A stretch of 64,000 nt of DNA, taken from Deinococcus aquatilis DSM 23025. GTDB taxonomy: Bacteria; Deinococcota; Deinococci; Deinococcales; Deinococcaceae. Numbering within the stretch: the first letter of the stretch is position 1; every line of letters begins with the position of its first letter. The DNA lies in contig NZ_KB899701.1 in NCBI RefSeq assembly GCF_000378445.1, positions 77,016-141,015 on the forward strand, written 5' to 3'. This document shows, piece after piece, positions 32,199 through 42,289 of the stretch. A model generated the notes under the pieces. That model worked only from the letters and a program-made list of their open reading frames with translations. It ran no database searches and was not told where the DNA came from. The position numbers and the translations under genes are program-made.

Positions 32199-32678
32199 AT
32201 GAGCCTGCCGCCCTCGTCTTTCCCCCCTCCTACCACGCTGCCGGAGCCGGAGCGCACGCCCGCTATCCTGATTCACCTGTCTCCTCTGGCGGGCCTGCTG
32301 CTGCCCAGCATCGGCAATCTGCTGGGGCCGCTGCTGGCGTGGCTGGTGTACCGAGACCGCAGCCGCGCCCTGGACGGTCAGGGCAAGGAAGCCCTGAATT
32401 TTCAACTGAGCCTGTGGCTGTACGGCGTGCTGATTACCGTGCTGGCCTTTGCTCTGTTCAGCCTCGGCTTGGTGGGCGGCGCAGTGGGCGCGGTGGTGGG
32501 CAGGCCCGATGCCGGAGCCTTCGCCTTTTTCGGAGCATTTGCGGCCTTCTTTGCCTTCTATCTGCCTATTTTGTTGGTGCTGTTTTTGTTGCCGCTGGTG
32601 CTGATGCTGGTGGCCGTGGTGCGGGTCAGCGGCGGGCAGGCGTACCGATATCCGCTGACCATCCGTTTTTTGAAGTAA
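32199..32678 (+). CDS. DUF4870 membrane protein
   Basis: A 159-residue Tic20/DUF4870-like protein with three to four membrane helices. The family pattern ALIHLSPLAG..LPSIGNLLGPLLAWLVYR and ALDGQGKEALNFQLS is clear; function unknown. TAACGT lies 5 nt before the ATG. Divergent from rnhA with a 41-nt gap. Confidence 0.88.
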   Translation: MSLPPSSFPPPTTLPEPERTPAILIHLSPLAGLLLPSIGNLLGPLLAWLVYRDRSRALDGQGKEALNFQLSLWLYGVLITVLAFALFSLGLVGGAVGAVVGRPDAGAFAFFGAFAAFFAFYLPILLVLFLLPLVLMLVAVVRVSGGQAYRYPLTIRFLK

Positions 32679-32746
32679 GCGGTGATTGGCAACAGATCAG
32701 CCCAGCTTTTCCCACAACCCACATCGCACTGCCCTATCTTTGCTGT

Positions 32747-33499
<753 letters not shown>

Positions 33500-33532
33500 G
33501 CGGTCTTTCTCCGCCTTTCCACACTTCACAAC

Positions 33533-33928
33533 CTAATTCAGTACCCGCTGCCCCGGCACGTCCAGCACGAACGGCGAAATGATGGCCCTGCCCGCCGCGC
33601 CCCAGGCGTCCTGCAGACCGTAATGGCCCTGCATCACGGCGGGCGTGTCCTGTACGGTCACGAAGGAATCGTAGACGTACACGGCTCCGGGGGCCAGATG
33701 GGGCTGATTGCCGACCACACCGTCGCCGTCCACCAGGGTTTCCCGCCCGCCTGCATCCACGATTTTCCAGTGCCGCGTCAGCAGTTGCCACGTCTGATCC
33801 GAGTGATTTTCGATGGTGATGACGTAGGAAAAGGCGTGCCGTCCGGGCTGGCTGTGGGCGGCCAGATACTGCACCTCCACGCGTACGCGCACGTCTGGGT
33901 GATCCGGCAGGGGAGAGGGATGGCTCAT
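33533..33928 (-). CDS. apaG: ApaG-domain protein
   Basis: A 131-residue fibronectin-III-like protein. VRVRVEVQYLAAHSQPGRHAFSYVITIENHS and LLTRHWKIVDAGG are diagnostic of ApaG. GVVGNQPHLAPG and the C-terminal strands follow. Biochemical role is not established; family members bind pyrophosphates or act in cation tolerance. The start is fixed by TATTCT (33935-33940, minus), 6 nt before the ATG; the open frame continues far upstream antisense to the peptidase gene and is not real. Confidence 0.95.
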   Translation of the reverse strand: MSHPSPLPDHPDVRVRVEVQYLAAHSQPGRHAFSYVITIENHSDQTWQLLTRHWKIVDAGGRETLVDGDGVVGNQPHLAPGAVYVYDSFVTVQDTPAVMQGHYGLQDAWGAAGRAIISPFVLDVPGQRVLN

Positions 33929-33934
33929 CCGGCC

Positions 33935-33940
33935 AGAATA
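33935..33940 (-). promoter_or_regulatory. Leaderless -10 box of apaG
   Basis: TATTCT, 6 nt before the apaG ATG at 33926-33928. It decides the start. Confidence 0.6.
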
Positions 33941-33991
33941 CCGGGCCAGTGCAGGCGCGAAAGAATGCCTCTGCCCTTTAGACTCAGGCCC

Positions 33992-35056
33992 ATGACGCAA
34001 CCCAGCCCGGTTTCTATTAACCAAGAGTTTCTGTTCTCGCTGCTCTCTGTGGCCGCTCCCAGCGGTTCCGAACGCCGCGCCGCCGACGTGTGGAAGCAGG
34101 AGGCCGCTGCTTTTGCCCGCGTGTCCGAAGACCATTTCGGCAACGTGTACGCCGAGGTGGGGCCAGAAGGTGCGCCGACCATCGCCCTGATGGGCCACCT
34201 CGACGAAATCGGATTGATCGTGTCGCACGTGAGCGACGAGGGCTTTCTGAGCGTGCTGGGCGTGGGCGGCTGGGACCCGCAGGTGTTGGTGGGCCAGCGG
34301 GTGCGTCTGCTTGCGCCGGGGGGCGACCTGCTGGGCGTGATCGGCAAAAAAGCCATTCATGTCATGGAGGCCGAGGAGCGGACCAAGGCCAGCAAACTTG
34401 AAGACCTCTGGATTGATGTGGGTCTGGACAAAGAAGTCGTGAAAGCCCGCATTCCCATCGGCACGGTGGCCGTTATCGAGCAGATGCCCGTGATGATCGG
34501 AGACAAGATCGTCAGCCGGGCGCTGGACAACCGTGTGGGTGCATTTATCGTGCTGGAGGCGTTGCGGGCGGTGGCCGACCATGACCTGAAGCACCGCGTG
34601 GTGGCGGTGGGCACCAGTCAGGAAGAGATCGGTGCGTTCGGGGCGCACGTGGGCGGCTACCTGCTGAACCCGGTGGCGGGCATCGCTGTGGACGTGACCC
34701 ACGAAACCAAGCAACCCGGCGTGAGCGAGAAGAAATACGGCGTGGTGCCGTTCGGATCGGGGGCCAACCTGAGCGTGAATCCGCTGAGCAGCCCGGCCCT
34801 GAACCGGGGCCTGATCGAGGCAGCGGGCGCAGAACACATTCCCTATACCCTCAGTGCTGCCGGACGCTACAGCGGCACCGACGCCGATACGCTGACGCTG
34901 GTGCGTGCGGGCGTGCCCACAGCGGTGGTCAGCATTCCCAACCGCTACATGCACTCGCCCAGTGAGATGGTGGACGCCCGTGACGTGAAAGCCTGCATCG
35001 ACATCATCGCGGCATGGTTGCGGCGGGTGGGCACCGAGGAGAACTGGAGCCGCTGA
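33992..35056 (+). CDS. M42-family aminopeptidase
   Basis: A 354-residue metallo-aminopeptidase of the M42 family (tetrahedral aminopeptidase, glutamyl aminopeptidase type). The two-metal site is visible: H69 and D71 in MGHLDEIG, the bridging Asp in SRALDNRVGA, the catalytic EE in TSQEEIGAFGAH, Asp in GIAVDVTHETKQPG and the final His in NRYMHSPSEM. TAGACT is 7 nt upstream of the ATG. It lies 92 nt before the racemase gene in the same direction. Confidence 0.93.
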   Translation: MTQPSPVSINQEFLFSLLSVAAPSGSERRAADVWKQEAAAFARVSEDHFGNVYAEVGPEGAPTIALMGHLDEIGLIVSHVSDEGFLSVLGVGGWDPQVLVGQRVRLLAPGGDLLGVIGKKAIHVMEAEERTKASKLEDLWIDVGLDKEVVKARIPIGTVAVIEQMPVMIGDKIVSRALDNRVGAFIVLEALRAVADHDLKHRVVAVGTSQEEIGAFGAHVGGYLLNPVAGIAVDVTHETKQPGVSEKKYGVVPFGSGANLSVNPLSSPALNRGLIEAAGAEHIPYTLSAAGRYSGTDADTLTLVRAGVPTAVVSIPNRYMHSPSEMVDARDVKACIDIIAAWLRRVGTEENWSR

Positions 35057-35148
35057 AGATCTGAGGCCGCTGGGGCTGCAACCACTCCAGACTGCCCCCA
35101 CTCAGGGGCCACTGCACTCACCGCATCCGAGCGGGCATACTGACACTT

Positions 35149-36258
35149 ATGCTGCGTATTGAGGCCGCCGAAATTATCGTCGTGCGATTGCCCCTGAAAT
35201 TTCGTTTCGAGACGAGTTTCGGGGTGCAAACCGAAAAAGTGGTGCCGTTGCTGGTGCTGCACGGCGGGGGCCTGCAAGGTCTGTCGGAAGGCACGATGGA
35301 ATTTGCGCCGATGTACCGCGAAGAAACCCTCGCAGGCGGCCTTCATCTGCTGCGTGAAGTGTTCCTGCCGCGCATTCTGGGTCAGACCTTTGCCAATCCC
35401 GAAGATCTGGAGGCCGCGCTGGGCGGATTCCGGGGCAACAAGATGGCGCGGGCGATGGTAGAAATGGCCGCGTGGGATCTGTGGGCGCGGATGCTGGAAG
35501 TGCCGCTGGGCACGCTGTTGGGTGGCCGCAAAACAGAAGTGGAAGTGGGCGTCAGCCTCGGTATTCAGGCCGATGAAGCCGCCACCGTGGACGTGGTGCG
35601 GCGGCATGTGGAGCAGGGCTACCGCCGCATCAAGCTCAAGATCAAGCCCAGTTGGGACATTCAGCCGGTGCGGGCCACCCGTGAAGCCTTCCCCGATATT
35701 CGCCTGACGGTGGATGCCAACAGCGCCTACACGCTGGCCGATACGGGCCGCCTGCGGGCGCTGGACGAATTCGGCCTGACCTACATAGAGCAGCCCCTCG
35801 CCTGGGATGACCTCGTGGATCACGCCACCTTGCAGGCCCGCCTGAACACGCCGCTGTGCCTCGACGAGTCCATTACCACCGCCCAGGATGCCCGCAAAGC
35901 TCTGGCGCTGGGGGCGGGCGGCGTGATCAATGTGAAGGTGGCCCGTGTGGGGGGACACGCCGAGGCGAGGCGCGTACACGACATCTCGCAGGCGTTCGGG
36001 GCGCCCGTGTGGTGCGGCGGCATGCTGGAAAGTGGCGTGGGCCGCGCCCACAACATCCACCTTTCGACCCTGCCCAACTTTGCCCTGCCCGGCGATACCA
36101 GCAGTGCCAGCCGTTACTGGGAGACCGACGTGATCAACGAACCGCTGGAGGCTGAAAACGGTCTGATGCCCGTGCCCAGCGGCCCCGGCATCGGCGTCAG
36201 CCTGAACCGGGAATTCATCGCCAGCATCGCGGAACTGCACGAGGAGCGTACCGCTTGA
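35149..36258 (+). CDS. N-acylamino acid racemase / o-succinylbenzoate synthase family
   Basis: Enolase-superfamily enzyme of 369 residues. The two catalytic lysines are K164 (in KLKIK) and K263 (in NVKVARVGG); the Mg ligands are D189, E214 and D239. This is the arrangement of Deinococcus and Amycolatopsis N-acylamino acid racemases, which also have OSBS activity. It overlaps the next gene, a GNAT, by four bases (TTGA). In Geobacillus the related trio of succinyltransferase, racemase and desuccinylase converts D- to L-amino acids; here an M42 peptidase precedes it instead of an M20 one. Confidence 0.95.
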   Translation: MLRIEAAEIIVVRLPLKFRFETSFGVQTEKVVPLLVLHGGGLQGLSEGTMEFAPMYREETLAGGLHLLREVFLPRILGQTFANPEDLEAALGGFRGNKMARAMVEMAAWDLWARMLEVPLGTLLGGRKTEVEVGVSLGIQADEAATVDVVRRHVEQGYRRIKLKIKPSWDIQPVRATREAFPDIRLTVDANSAYTLADTGRLRALDEFGLTYIEQPLAWDDLVDHATLQARLNTPLCLDESITTAQDARKALALGAGGVINVKVARVGGHAEARRVHDISQAFGAPVWCGGMLESGVGRAHNIHLSTLPNFALPGDTSSASRYWETDVINEPLEAENGLMPVPSGPGIGVSLNREFIASIAELHEERTA

Positions 36259-37082
36259 GTCAGCCGGGCACACCCACCAGCACCCCTGCACGCGTCCCCA
36301 CCCGGCCCTACGTGATCCGCGAAGTGACCGACCCCTGGGCCATGCGTGCCCTGGAAGGCGTGCAGAAGGAGGCGTGGGGCTATTCCGACCGCGAGGTGAC
36401 GCCGGGAACCCTGTTCCGAATCAGTGCCATGACCGGCGGGATCGTGCTGGCCGCCTATCCGGCAGATGAGGCCAACCCCGTACCCGTGGGTTTCGCGTTC
36501 GGTTTTCCGGCACTGTCGGGCGAGCGCATCTGGCATCACTCGCACCTGTTGGCCGTGCACCACGAATGGCGCGGCTCGGGAATGGCGGTGGCCCTCAAAT
36601 TGGCGCAGCGAGAACGCGCCCTGCGGCAGGGCCTGACACGCATGACCTGGACATTCGATCCGCTGGTGGCCCGCAACGCCCGCCTGAATCTGGGCAAACT
36701 GGGTGCCACCGTGACCAGCTATCACGCCGACTGGTACGCCCTAGAGGACAACCGCGCCACCGCCTTTCCTGCCGACCGCCTGATGGCCGAATGGGACTTG
36801 ACCCGGCCCCACGCCGAGCGGCCCGTGCCCTCGGCACGCGGGCAACTGGCCCTAGAAGAGCGCGAATACAGTCAGGAACCGGGCGCAACCCGTCTGTATC
36901 TGGCCGGAAACCGCCTGCTGGCCGAAGTTCCCACCCGTGCCGAAAACCTACCGGAATCGGTACGCCTGCTCTGGCGACATGCCCTCAGAGACGTGCTGAG
37001 TTCGTATCTGGCACGCGGTTACGCGATCACAGATCTGGCGCGGCAGGGCCACCGGGCTTATTACGTGCTGAGCAAGGAATAG
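36255..37082 (+). CDS. GNAT acyltransferase linked to the racemase
   Basis: A 275-residue acyltransferase of the predicted-GNAT group often found beside N-acylamino acid racemase. The acyl-CoA motif region is [22 protein letters not shown], followed by [22 protein letters not shown]. The TTG start overlaps the racemase stop (TTGA at 36255-36258), so the two are translationally coupled. Likely role: N-succinylation of D-amino acids to feed the racemase; this is inference from family and context. Confidence 0.85.
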   Translation: MSQPGTPTSTPARVPTRPYVIREVTDPWAMRALEGVQKEAWGYSDREVTPGTLFRISAMTGGIVLAAYPADEANPVPVGFAFGFPALSGERIWHHSHLLAVHHEWRGSGMAVALKLAQRERALRQGLTRMTWTFDPLVARNARLNLGKLGATVTSYHADWYALEDNRATAFPADRLMAEWDLTRPHAERPVPSARGQLALEEREYSQEPGATRLYLAGNRLLAEVPTRAENLPESVRLLWRHALRDVLSSYLARGYAITDLARQGHRAYYVLSKE

Positions 37083-37129
37083 GGTGTAGAACGTGGCGAG
37101 TGGGCTGTAGGAAGGTCAACAGCAAAAGG

Positions 37130-37170
37130 GGGAAGGGACGCCAATCAAGCCGCGTCCCTTCCCTCTCTTT
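37130..37170. terminator. Bidirectional terminator between convergent genes
   Basis: GGGAAGGGACG (37130-37140) pairs with CGTCCCTTCCC (37153-37163). The minus strand continues into a CCCTTTTG stretch and the + strand into TCTCTTT. Confidence 0.75.
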
Positions 37171-37212
37171 GTCGGTTCTCTGTCTTGCGACCTGCCTCCG
37201 GCCCAGAGCGCC

Positions 37213-37821
37213 TCAGTAGACGTTGTAATAAGCCGTGTCGCTGACCCAGTCCTGCTGGGGCACCGGTTGGGCCACCGGATTGACCACGATGCTCAGGGCC
37301 TGTGCCAGACGTTCAGGGGTCTGGGGCTTCACGGTGGCAAAGCTCTGGCCCTTCTGGTAGGAGCTGAGTTCGCTGAGGTTCAGGGCGCGGCGGCTGGCGA
37401 TGACCAGCACACGGTTCTGACCACTGGGGCCACTGATGTCGAAGGTGAACTGGTCGCCCGTGGCGGGGAAGGCGCGGGTGGTTCCGGCCCGCACGTAGTT
37501 GCTGGCGCTGATGCGGTTGGGCAGAATCTGGTCGGTGGTGCCGTCGGGGTTCACGTTGAACAGGTACACATACGCGTTTTCGTTGACGGTGGTGTACAGC
37601 GTGATACGGTCACCGACGCTGTAATTGGGCACGCGGGTGCCGCTGGTGTCGCGGTCTACCCACACGCGGGCCGTCAGGGTGGTCTGCACCGGGTTCACGA
37701 TGATGCTCTGGGCACTCAGGCGGGGTGTTGCGAAGGCCGGAGCCGAGATGCTGCTCAGGGCGGCGGCGCTCACGGCGGTCAACAGGGCCAGTTTTTTGGA
37801 GACGGTTTTCAGGGTAGACAT
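37213..37821 (-). CDS. Exported DUF4384 protein
   Basis: A 202-residue secreted protein with a signal peptide (residues about 1-31, cleaved after SAPAFA). The DUF4384 domain (about 45-150) has VWVDRDTSG.RVPNYSVGDRITLYTTVNENAYVYLFNVNPDG. The domain occurs in cell-envelope proteins; function unknown. A run of Pro/Gln and Tyr residues ends the protein. It is convergent with the GNAT gene. Confidence 0.85.
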   Translation of the reverse strand: MSTLKTVSKKLALLTAVSAAALSSISAPAFATPRLSAQSIIVNPVQTTLTARVWVDRDTSGTRVPNYSVGDRITLYTTVNENAYVYLFNVNPDGTTDQILPNRISASNYVRAGTTRAFPATGDQFTFDISGPSGQNRVLVIASRRALNLSELSSYQKGQSFATVKPQTPERLAQALSIVVNPVAQPVPQQDWVSDTAYYNVY

Positions 37822-38056
37822 GAGGCAACCTCCAGGGGTTGGGGGCGCACCTTCGGCGTCAGGTCTGTCCCAGCGCGTCTTTTCGGGTGCGTTCTTTGTG
37901 CCTTTACAGTAGGCCCCGCCACCTGACTGACCGTGAATCCCGGCTGACGGAAGATGAGGCGCGGCCTGCCCGGTCTCATCTGCGGCCCAAAATACCCAAC
38001 GGTAAAGGCCCCGTCAGGAACGTGACGAAGCTGACGCTGTCTCCGAACAGACACGC

Positions 38057-38093
38057 AAAAAAGGCGGCCCTCACCTGGAGAACCGCCCTTTTT
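38057..38093 (-). terminator. Terminator of tRNA-Gln
   Basis: On the minus strand GGGCGG...CCGCC is followed by a T6 run. Positions 38063-38067 pair with 38083-38087. Confidence 0.8.
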
Positions 38094-38098
38094 GTCTG

Positions 38099-38172
38099 TG
38101 GCAGGGATACTAGGATTCGAACCTAAACTAACAGATCCAAAATCTGTTGTGCTGCCATTACACCATATCCCT
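38099..38172 (-). tRNA. tRNA-Gln(TTG)
   Basis: Complete cloverleaf on the minus strand: acceptor AGGGATA/TATCCCT, D arm GTGT...GCAC, anticodon arm with loop TTTTGGA (anticodon TTG, glutamine), T arm with TTCGAAT. CCA is encoded (38099-38101). A terminator follows immediately. Confidence 0.95.
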
Positions 38173-38312
38173 AAACCTGAACTGCCTTAAACTGTTCTGG
38201 ATGGCCTGACTGCTTCAAAGCCCATGAACCACGCCGCCTTGACCGAACAGCGAACCAGAGTATAGGCATGAAAGGTGCGAGTGGTCAACAGGGAAGCGCA
38301 CATCTTCTCAGC

Positions 38313-41009
38313 TCAGCGGGGCCTGGAGTCCTGTTCGGTGCGTCCAGCACGCGCCGCTCGCCCCGGCACCACCGTCAGGCCCGCGAAGGCCAGCAGGAGC
38401 CTTTTCTGGCCCACACCGGGAAAATAGATCAGGACCTCGCGCCGGTCTCCCTGATGAGAGCCGCCCATAAACACGCCCTCGCCAAATTTGGGATGACTGA
38501 CCCTGAGCGGATCGGTGCCGCTGACCGCCCGTTGCAGTTCACGGCTGGGAATACCGAGGCGGGCGCTGACTTCGGGCAGCGAGAGGCCATGCAGATCCAG
38601 CAGTTCGCGGGCTTGCAGGGGCCACGCGGCGGGCAGGGCGGGCGCGGTGTCGGGAAGGGGAACGGCGTCTGGGACGTGTGGAGTGGTTGCCACGCCCAGC
38701 AGGTCTCGCAGCAGGGCGTGAGTGGCGGCCTTGTCGGTGGGGCGGCGCTCTCCGCTGGGCAGGAAGGGCGCAAAACAGCGGCTGACCGCGATGCATTCGT
38801 AGCACCCGCTGGGGCTGGTGCAACAGGTTTTGGCTGTCAGTTGGTAGGCGCGGGCCAGCAGGTCGTCCATGCTTTCAAAGGCGCGGCGCGATACGCCCAG
38901 ACCGCCCAGCCAGTCGTCGTACAGAAAAAAGTAGGTGTCGCGGCCCTCGCGGAAGGCTCCGGCCAGGTCGCCCTCATCGCAGGCGACGCGTTCGGGCGTG
39001 ACCTTTTGCAGCAGGTGTTTGAGGGTATGGGCCACGGCGGTGGGGCGCTCGGTGGCGGCTGGATCGAGGCCCACTTCCAGCGCACTGGTGCGGAAGGGCG
39101 GCAGTTCCAGCGGTTGGTCGTACAGATGTTCGCTGAGCTTGTGATCCTGCATTCGGTCCTGAATGCGGCCCCCACAGGCGCGGCAGGTGCGCTCGCTGGG
39201 GCCGGGATCGCGGTCACAGCCGCTGCACACGCGCTCGAAGACCTGACGCATCATCATGAATCCGGTGTAGCGGCGGCGAATGATCACCTCTCCGTGGCGG
39301 TAGGCCAGCGGGCCGCGCCGCACCCAGTCGCCCATCCTGGTGGGCTGCACATCGATGGCGTACAGGCCCCGCGTAAACAGGTTGGCTGCCTCGAACTTTT
39401 CCACGATGATGGCTGTTCCGGGCGCGTGTTCCTCCCAGCGCAGCACCTTGTAGCCCTGTCCGTCCAGCGAAAACACCGCCCCCTCGTGCTTTTCGGTGAG
39501 GGCATAGTGCTGGCTGGGCGATTCCAGCGGCGTGTCGAAGCAGCGCATTCCCCGTGTGGCCCAGTCGGTGGCTTCTATCACGGCAAATTTGGCACTGCCC
39601 TCTCCGCGCAGATTCCAGTAACGCACGGGCGGCAGAGGCTCGGAAGGCAGGCCCGCCGCCCGGAATTCTTCGTTCTGGCGCTCCCTGTGCCGGGGAGACA
39701 GGTAGGGATTGCTGGCCTCGACCACCGCCTTTTCGATCTGGCCCTTGACCAGTTCGTGAAAGTTGCCAGTGTTGCTGTAAAAGGCATCGACTGGCTGCGG
39801 CACGCCCTGATCGTTGAGGGCGGGCAGGTACAGCACCAGCCCCGGAGCCACCCGCCCGGCCCGGCCCGCCATCTGGCGAAAAGCCATGCGCGACCCCGGA
39901 TACCCGTCGATGATCACCACTTCAAGGTCCCCGATGTCCACGCCCGCTTCGAGGGCATTGGTGGCAAACATGACGCCGCTGGCCGAACGCCGGAACTCGC
40001 TGAGGCGGCCTTCGCGGTCGCTGGTGCCTGCCATGTACAGGTGCGCGGCGCGGGCATAGCGGGGCTGGGCGCGGTAGGTGGAATAGAGCCGCGCCGCGCG
40101 GGAACGGCCCCGAAAAAAGGCCAGCACCTTGAGGTTGTGCGCGGCGCTGGCATTCATCACGGCGTCCCAGAAGCGCCGGGGCTGCCCTCTGTGGTCGGCC
40201 AGATAGTAGCGTTTGCCGTGCCGCGCCGCGCCTGATTCGCAGACCTCCACGGCGTCTATTCCCACCAGTTCGCGGGCAAATTCGGCTGGGTTGCCAATCG
40301 TGGCGGTACTCAGAATGACCTGCGGATTGGCCCCCAGCGCCCGCGCCAGGTCCAGCAGGCGACGCAGCATTCCGGCCACCTCGGAACCAAAGCCGCCCCG
40401 GTAGGTGTGCGCCTCATCCAGCACCACGAAGGCGAGTTTGGACAGAAAGGCCCGCACCCTCGGATGCGTCAGCGACCAGTGCAGCTTGTCGGGCGTGGCC
40501 GTCGCCATCCGCACGCCGTCCTTGAAGATGTCGGCGGGCTGGGCATTGCCCTGAAACGCGCCGATCTGCCAACCAAAATCACCCTGATCGCGGAAGGCGT
40601 TCAGTTTGTCGCGCTGATCCTGCCCCAACGCCACCAACGGATAGATAAACAGAGCCGTGGCCTGTGGGTCAGCTTCCAGCCGCTCGAATACCGCCGGAAA
40701 AAATGCTCCGGTTTTGCCGCTGGCGGTGGGCGTGGTCACGATGACGTGTTGGCCCGCGTGCATCAACTTATAGGTGTCGGCCTGATGGCGGTACACGTCG
40801 GCAAAGCCGAAGCCCCGGCGCACGGCCTCTGTCCAGCCCAGATCGGCGGCTTTCACGGTCTTGGCAGGCACGGCCTCGTCTTCGTGCAGCAGCGCCACGC
40901 CCCCGCCCAGAATCTCGCGCAGAAACCCCTCCAGGCGGGCGTAGCGTGTGGATTCTGTGGCAAGAGGTTCAGGCCCAAGCTGATCGAGCAGGGAGCGGGC
41001 AGACAGCAC
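38313..41009 (-). CDS. MrfA/Hrq1-type DNA helicase with C-terminal Tudor-like domain
   Basis: An 898-residue superfamily-2 helicase. It has Walker A TPTASGKT (93-100), DEAH (198-201), the RecA2 motifs MFATNALEAGVDIG and QMAGRAGR, then the DUF1998 region. It has two Cys clusters: C595-C598-C609-C612, and CC(729,730)-C736-C739-C745, the four-cysteine type cluster of MrfA. After about residue 790 there is a small helical segment and then RVSHPKFGEGVFMGG..VLIYFPGVGQKRLL (about 836-881), which resembles the UvrD/PcrA C-terminal Tudor domain. MrfA-type helicases act in mitomycin/crosslink repair. Starts at GTG 41007-41009. Confidence 0.9.
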   Translation of the reverse strand: MLSARSLLDQLGPEPLATESTRYARLEGFLREILGGGVALLHEDEAVPAKTVKAADLGWTEAVRRGFGFADVYRHQADTYKLMHAGQHVIVTTPTASGKTGAFFPAVFERLEADPQATALFIYPLVALGQDQRDKLNAFRDQGDFGWQIGAFQGNAQPADIFKDGVRMATATPDKLHWSLTHPRVRAFLSKLAFVVLDEAHTYRGGFGSEVAGMLRRLLDLARALGANPQVILSTATIGNPAEFARELVGIDAVEVCESGAARHGKRYYLADHRGQPRRFWDAVMNASAAHNLKVLAFFRGRSRAARLYSTYRAQPRYARAAHLYMAGTSDREGRLSEFRRSASGVMFATNALEAGVDIGDLEVVIIDGYPGSRMAFRQMAGRAGRVAPGLVLYLPALNDQGVPQPVDAFYSNTGNFHELVKGQIEKAVVEASNPYLSPRHRERQNEEFRAAGLPSEPLPPVRYWNLRGEGSAKFAVIEATDWATRGMRCFDTPLESPSQHYALTEKHEGAVFSLDGQGYKVLRWEEHAPGTAIIVEKFEAANLFTRGLYAIDVQPTRMGDWVRRGPLAYRHGEVIIRRRYTGFMMMRQVFERVCSGCDRDPGPSERTCRACGGRIQDRMQDHKLSEHLYDQPLELPPFRTSALEVGLDPAATERPTAVAHTLKHLLQKVTPERVACDEGDLAGAFREGRDTYFFLYDDWLGGLGVSRRAFESMDDLLARAYQLTAKTCCTSPSGCYECIAVSRCFAPFLPSGERRPTDKAATHALLRDLLGVATTPHVPDAVPLPDTAPALPAAWPLQARELLDLHGLSLPEVSARLGIPSRELQRAVSGTDPLRVSHPKFGEGVFMGGSHQGDRREVLIYFPGVGQKRLLLAFAGLTVVPGRAARAGRTEQDSRPR

Positions 41010-41015
41010 AGGTGC

Positions 41016-41021
41016 AGTGTA
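41016..41021 (-). promoter_or_regulatory. Leaderless -10 box of the helicase gene
   Basis: TACACT, 6 nt before the GTG start. It supports an unusual start codon. Confidence 0.6.
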
Positions 41022-41104
41022 GGCCGTGAGGTCAGCAGGGCGCAGAGACGCGGGTTACGGTGGAGGCGGTGAGAGAACGGCCTGCCAGCACGATTCCCGA
41101 GCGC

Positions 41105-41224
41105 AACCCCCAGTCTGGTTCGCCGCCAGCCCCCTTAGAGGGGAGCGCAAAAGCACGCAAAAGCAGTTGTCCTCCCCTCTAAGGGGGGGCGTTGCGCCAG
41201 CAACGGGGGGGTTCGCCTTCCACC
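41105..41224. repeat. Dispersed intergenic hairpin element, copy C
   Basis: Full-length copy: CCCAGTCTG at the left, CCCCCTTAGAGGGGA pairing with TCCCCTCTAAGGGGGG, CGTTGCGCCAGCAACG, and CCTTCCACCCC at the right. The compensating change in the stem relative to copy A (CTTAGAG/CTCTAAG against CTTGAG/CTCAAG) keeps the pairing. Confidence 0.8.
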
Positions 41225-41230
41225 CCACTT

Positions 41231-42247
41231 CTACAGCGTGCCCTCGCTTTCGCGCAGCAAGATGGGCGCACGGAAGGCGGCGGGCAGCCACTCTTCTTGC
41301 GGATGCATGGCGTCGGGTGGGCAGGAATGCACGCAGGCCATACATCCGGTGCAGGCATTCAGGTTCAGCAGCAGCTGTACGCCGCCTTCAGGCTGAAGCT
41401 CGCGGGTGATGGCGCTCGTGGGGCACACGTTGGCGCACACCGGGCAATTGATGCATTTGTCATCGACCAGCGGGGCAGGCCAGTACACGCCTGCGTCTTC
41501 GGGTGGGGCGGGTTTCAGCGTGCGCCCGCGCCAGCGCCACTCCTCGGGGGTGCGCTCGGCGGGCACACTCCAATCTACGAAGGGCAAAGGCTGGTCTGGA
41601 ATGGCCTGTACGAGTTGCTGTTTTCCGGCCCGGAACAGGCTGGCAAAGGCTCCGCGCCTCGAAATCTGCACGTCGCGGCCCTTGTCTTCGGGGGTGGCGG
41701 GCCGCACGCTGACGCGGGCAGGCTGGCCCGTGGTGGCCCGCAGGCGCTGCGCCTCGTCTACCACGCGCTCCAGTCGTTCCGGTACATCGGGCGCACCCAC
41801 CGGGCAGGCCGCGCAGTCGCCGTGGATCAGGGCCAGAGGCAGGTTCCAGACCCCCGACGCGGCCACCAGGGCAGGCGTGACCCGGCCCAAACAGGGAAGC
41901 TGCGGCCCGCCCGCCCCACTTTGCGAGCAGGTCAGCGTGGCGTCTTCCTGCGGCCTGCCCGTCACACTGCTGCGCTGGTCGCTGACAGCTTGCAGCGGCC
42001 CCTGAAGGTCATATTCCAGCGCCCCGGACGGACAGACCTGCACGCACAGCCCGCACCCGGTACACAGGTCGGGCAGCACCGTGATGGAGTTGCCCAGCAT
42101 TCCCACCGCAATCGCCTCGTGCGGGCAGGTGGTGTGGCACGCATCGCAGCCGCCCACCGCCTGCCGCTCCAGCAGGCAGCGCGGCCCCGTATAACGCGGC
42201 GTCAAATTTCCCATTTCTCCCAACCGCGACAACACCCCTTGCAACAT
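41231..42247 (-). CDS. Multi-cluster ferredoxin-like Fe-S protein
   Basis: A 338-residue soluble protein with 20 cysteines in five groups of four: C24/34/37/41, C62/65/68/72, C107/119/145/148, C265/268/271/275 and C299/302/305/309. Four are ordinary [4Fe-4S] ferredoxin motifs. The central group sits in LPCLGRVTPAL...HGDCAACPVG, which recalls the cysteine pattern of MvhD-like 2Fe-2S proteins. It probably carries electrons in a redox complex, but no partner is adjacent. Starts 6 nt after TAGACT (42254-42259, minus). Confidence 0.85.
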   Translation of the reverse strand: MLQGVLSRLGEMGNLTPRYTGPRCLLERQAVGGCDACHTTCPHEAIAVGMLGNSITVLPDLCTGCGLCVQVCPSGALEYDLQGPLQAVSDQRSSVTGRPQEDATLTCSQSGAGGPQLPCLGRVTPALVAASGVWNLPLALIHGDCAACPVGAPDVPERLERVVDEAQRLRATTGQPARVSVRPATPEDKGRDVQISRRGAFASLFRAGKQQLVQAIPDQPLPFVDWSVPAERTPEEWRWRGRTLKPAPPEDAGVYWPAPLVDDKCINCPVCANVCPTSAITRELQPEGGVQLLLNLNACTGCMACVHSCPPDAMHPQEEWLPAAFRAPILLRESEGTL

Positions 42248-42289
42248 GGCCGGAGTCTAGCGGGCAGGCGGCGCAAAGTCTGCGAGGTC

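Noticed and set aside
38268..40235. Long + strand frame (655 codons)
   Set aside because: Antisense to the helicase gene; no domain and shadow-like composition.
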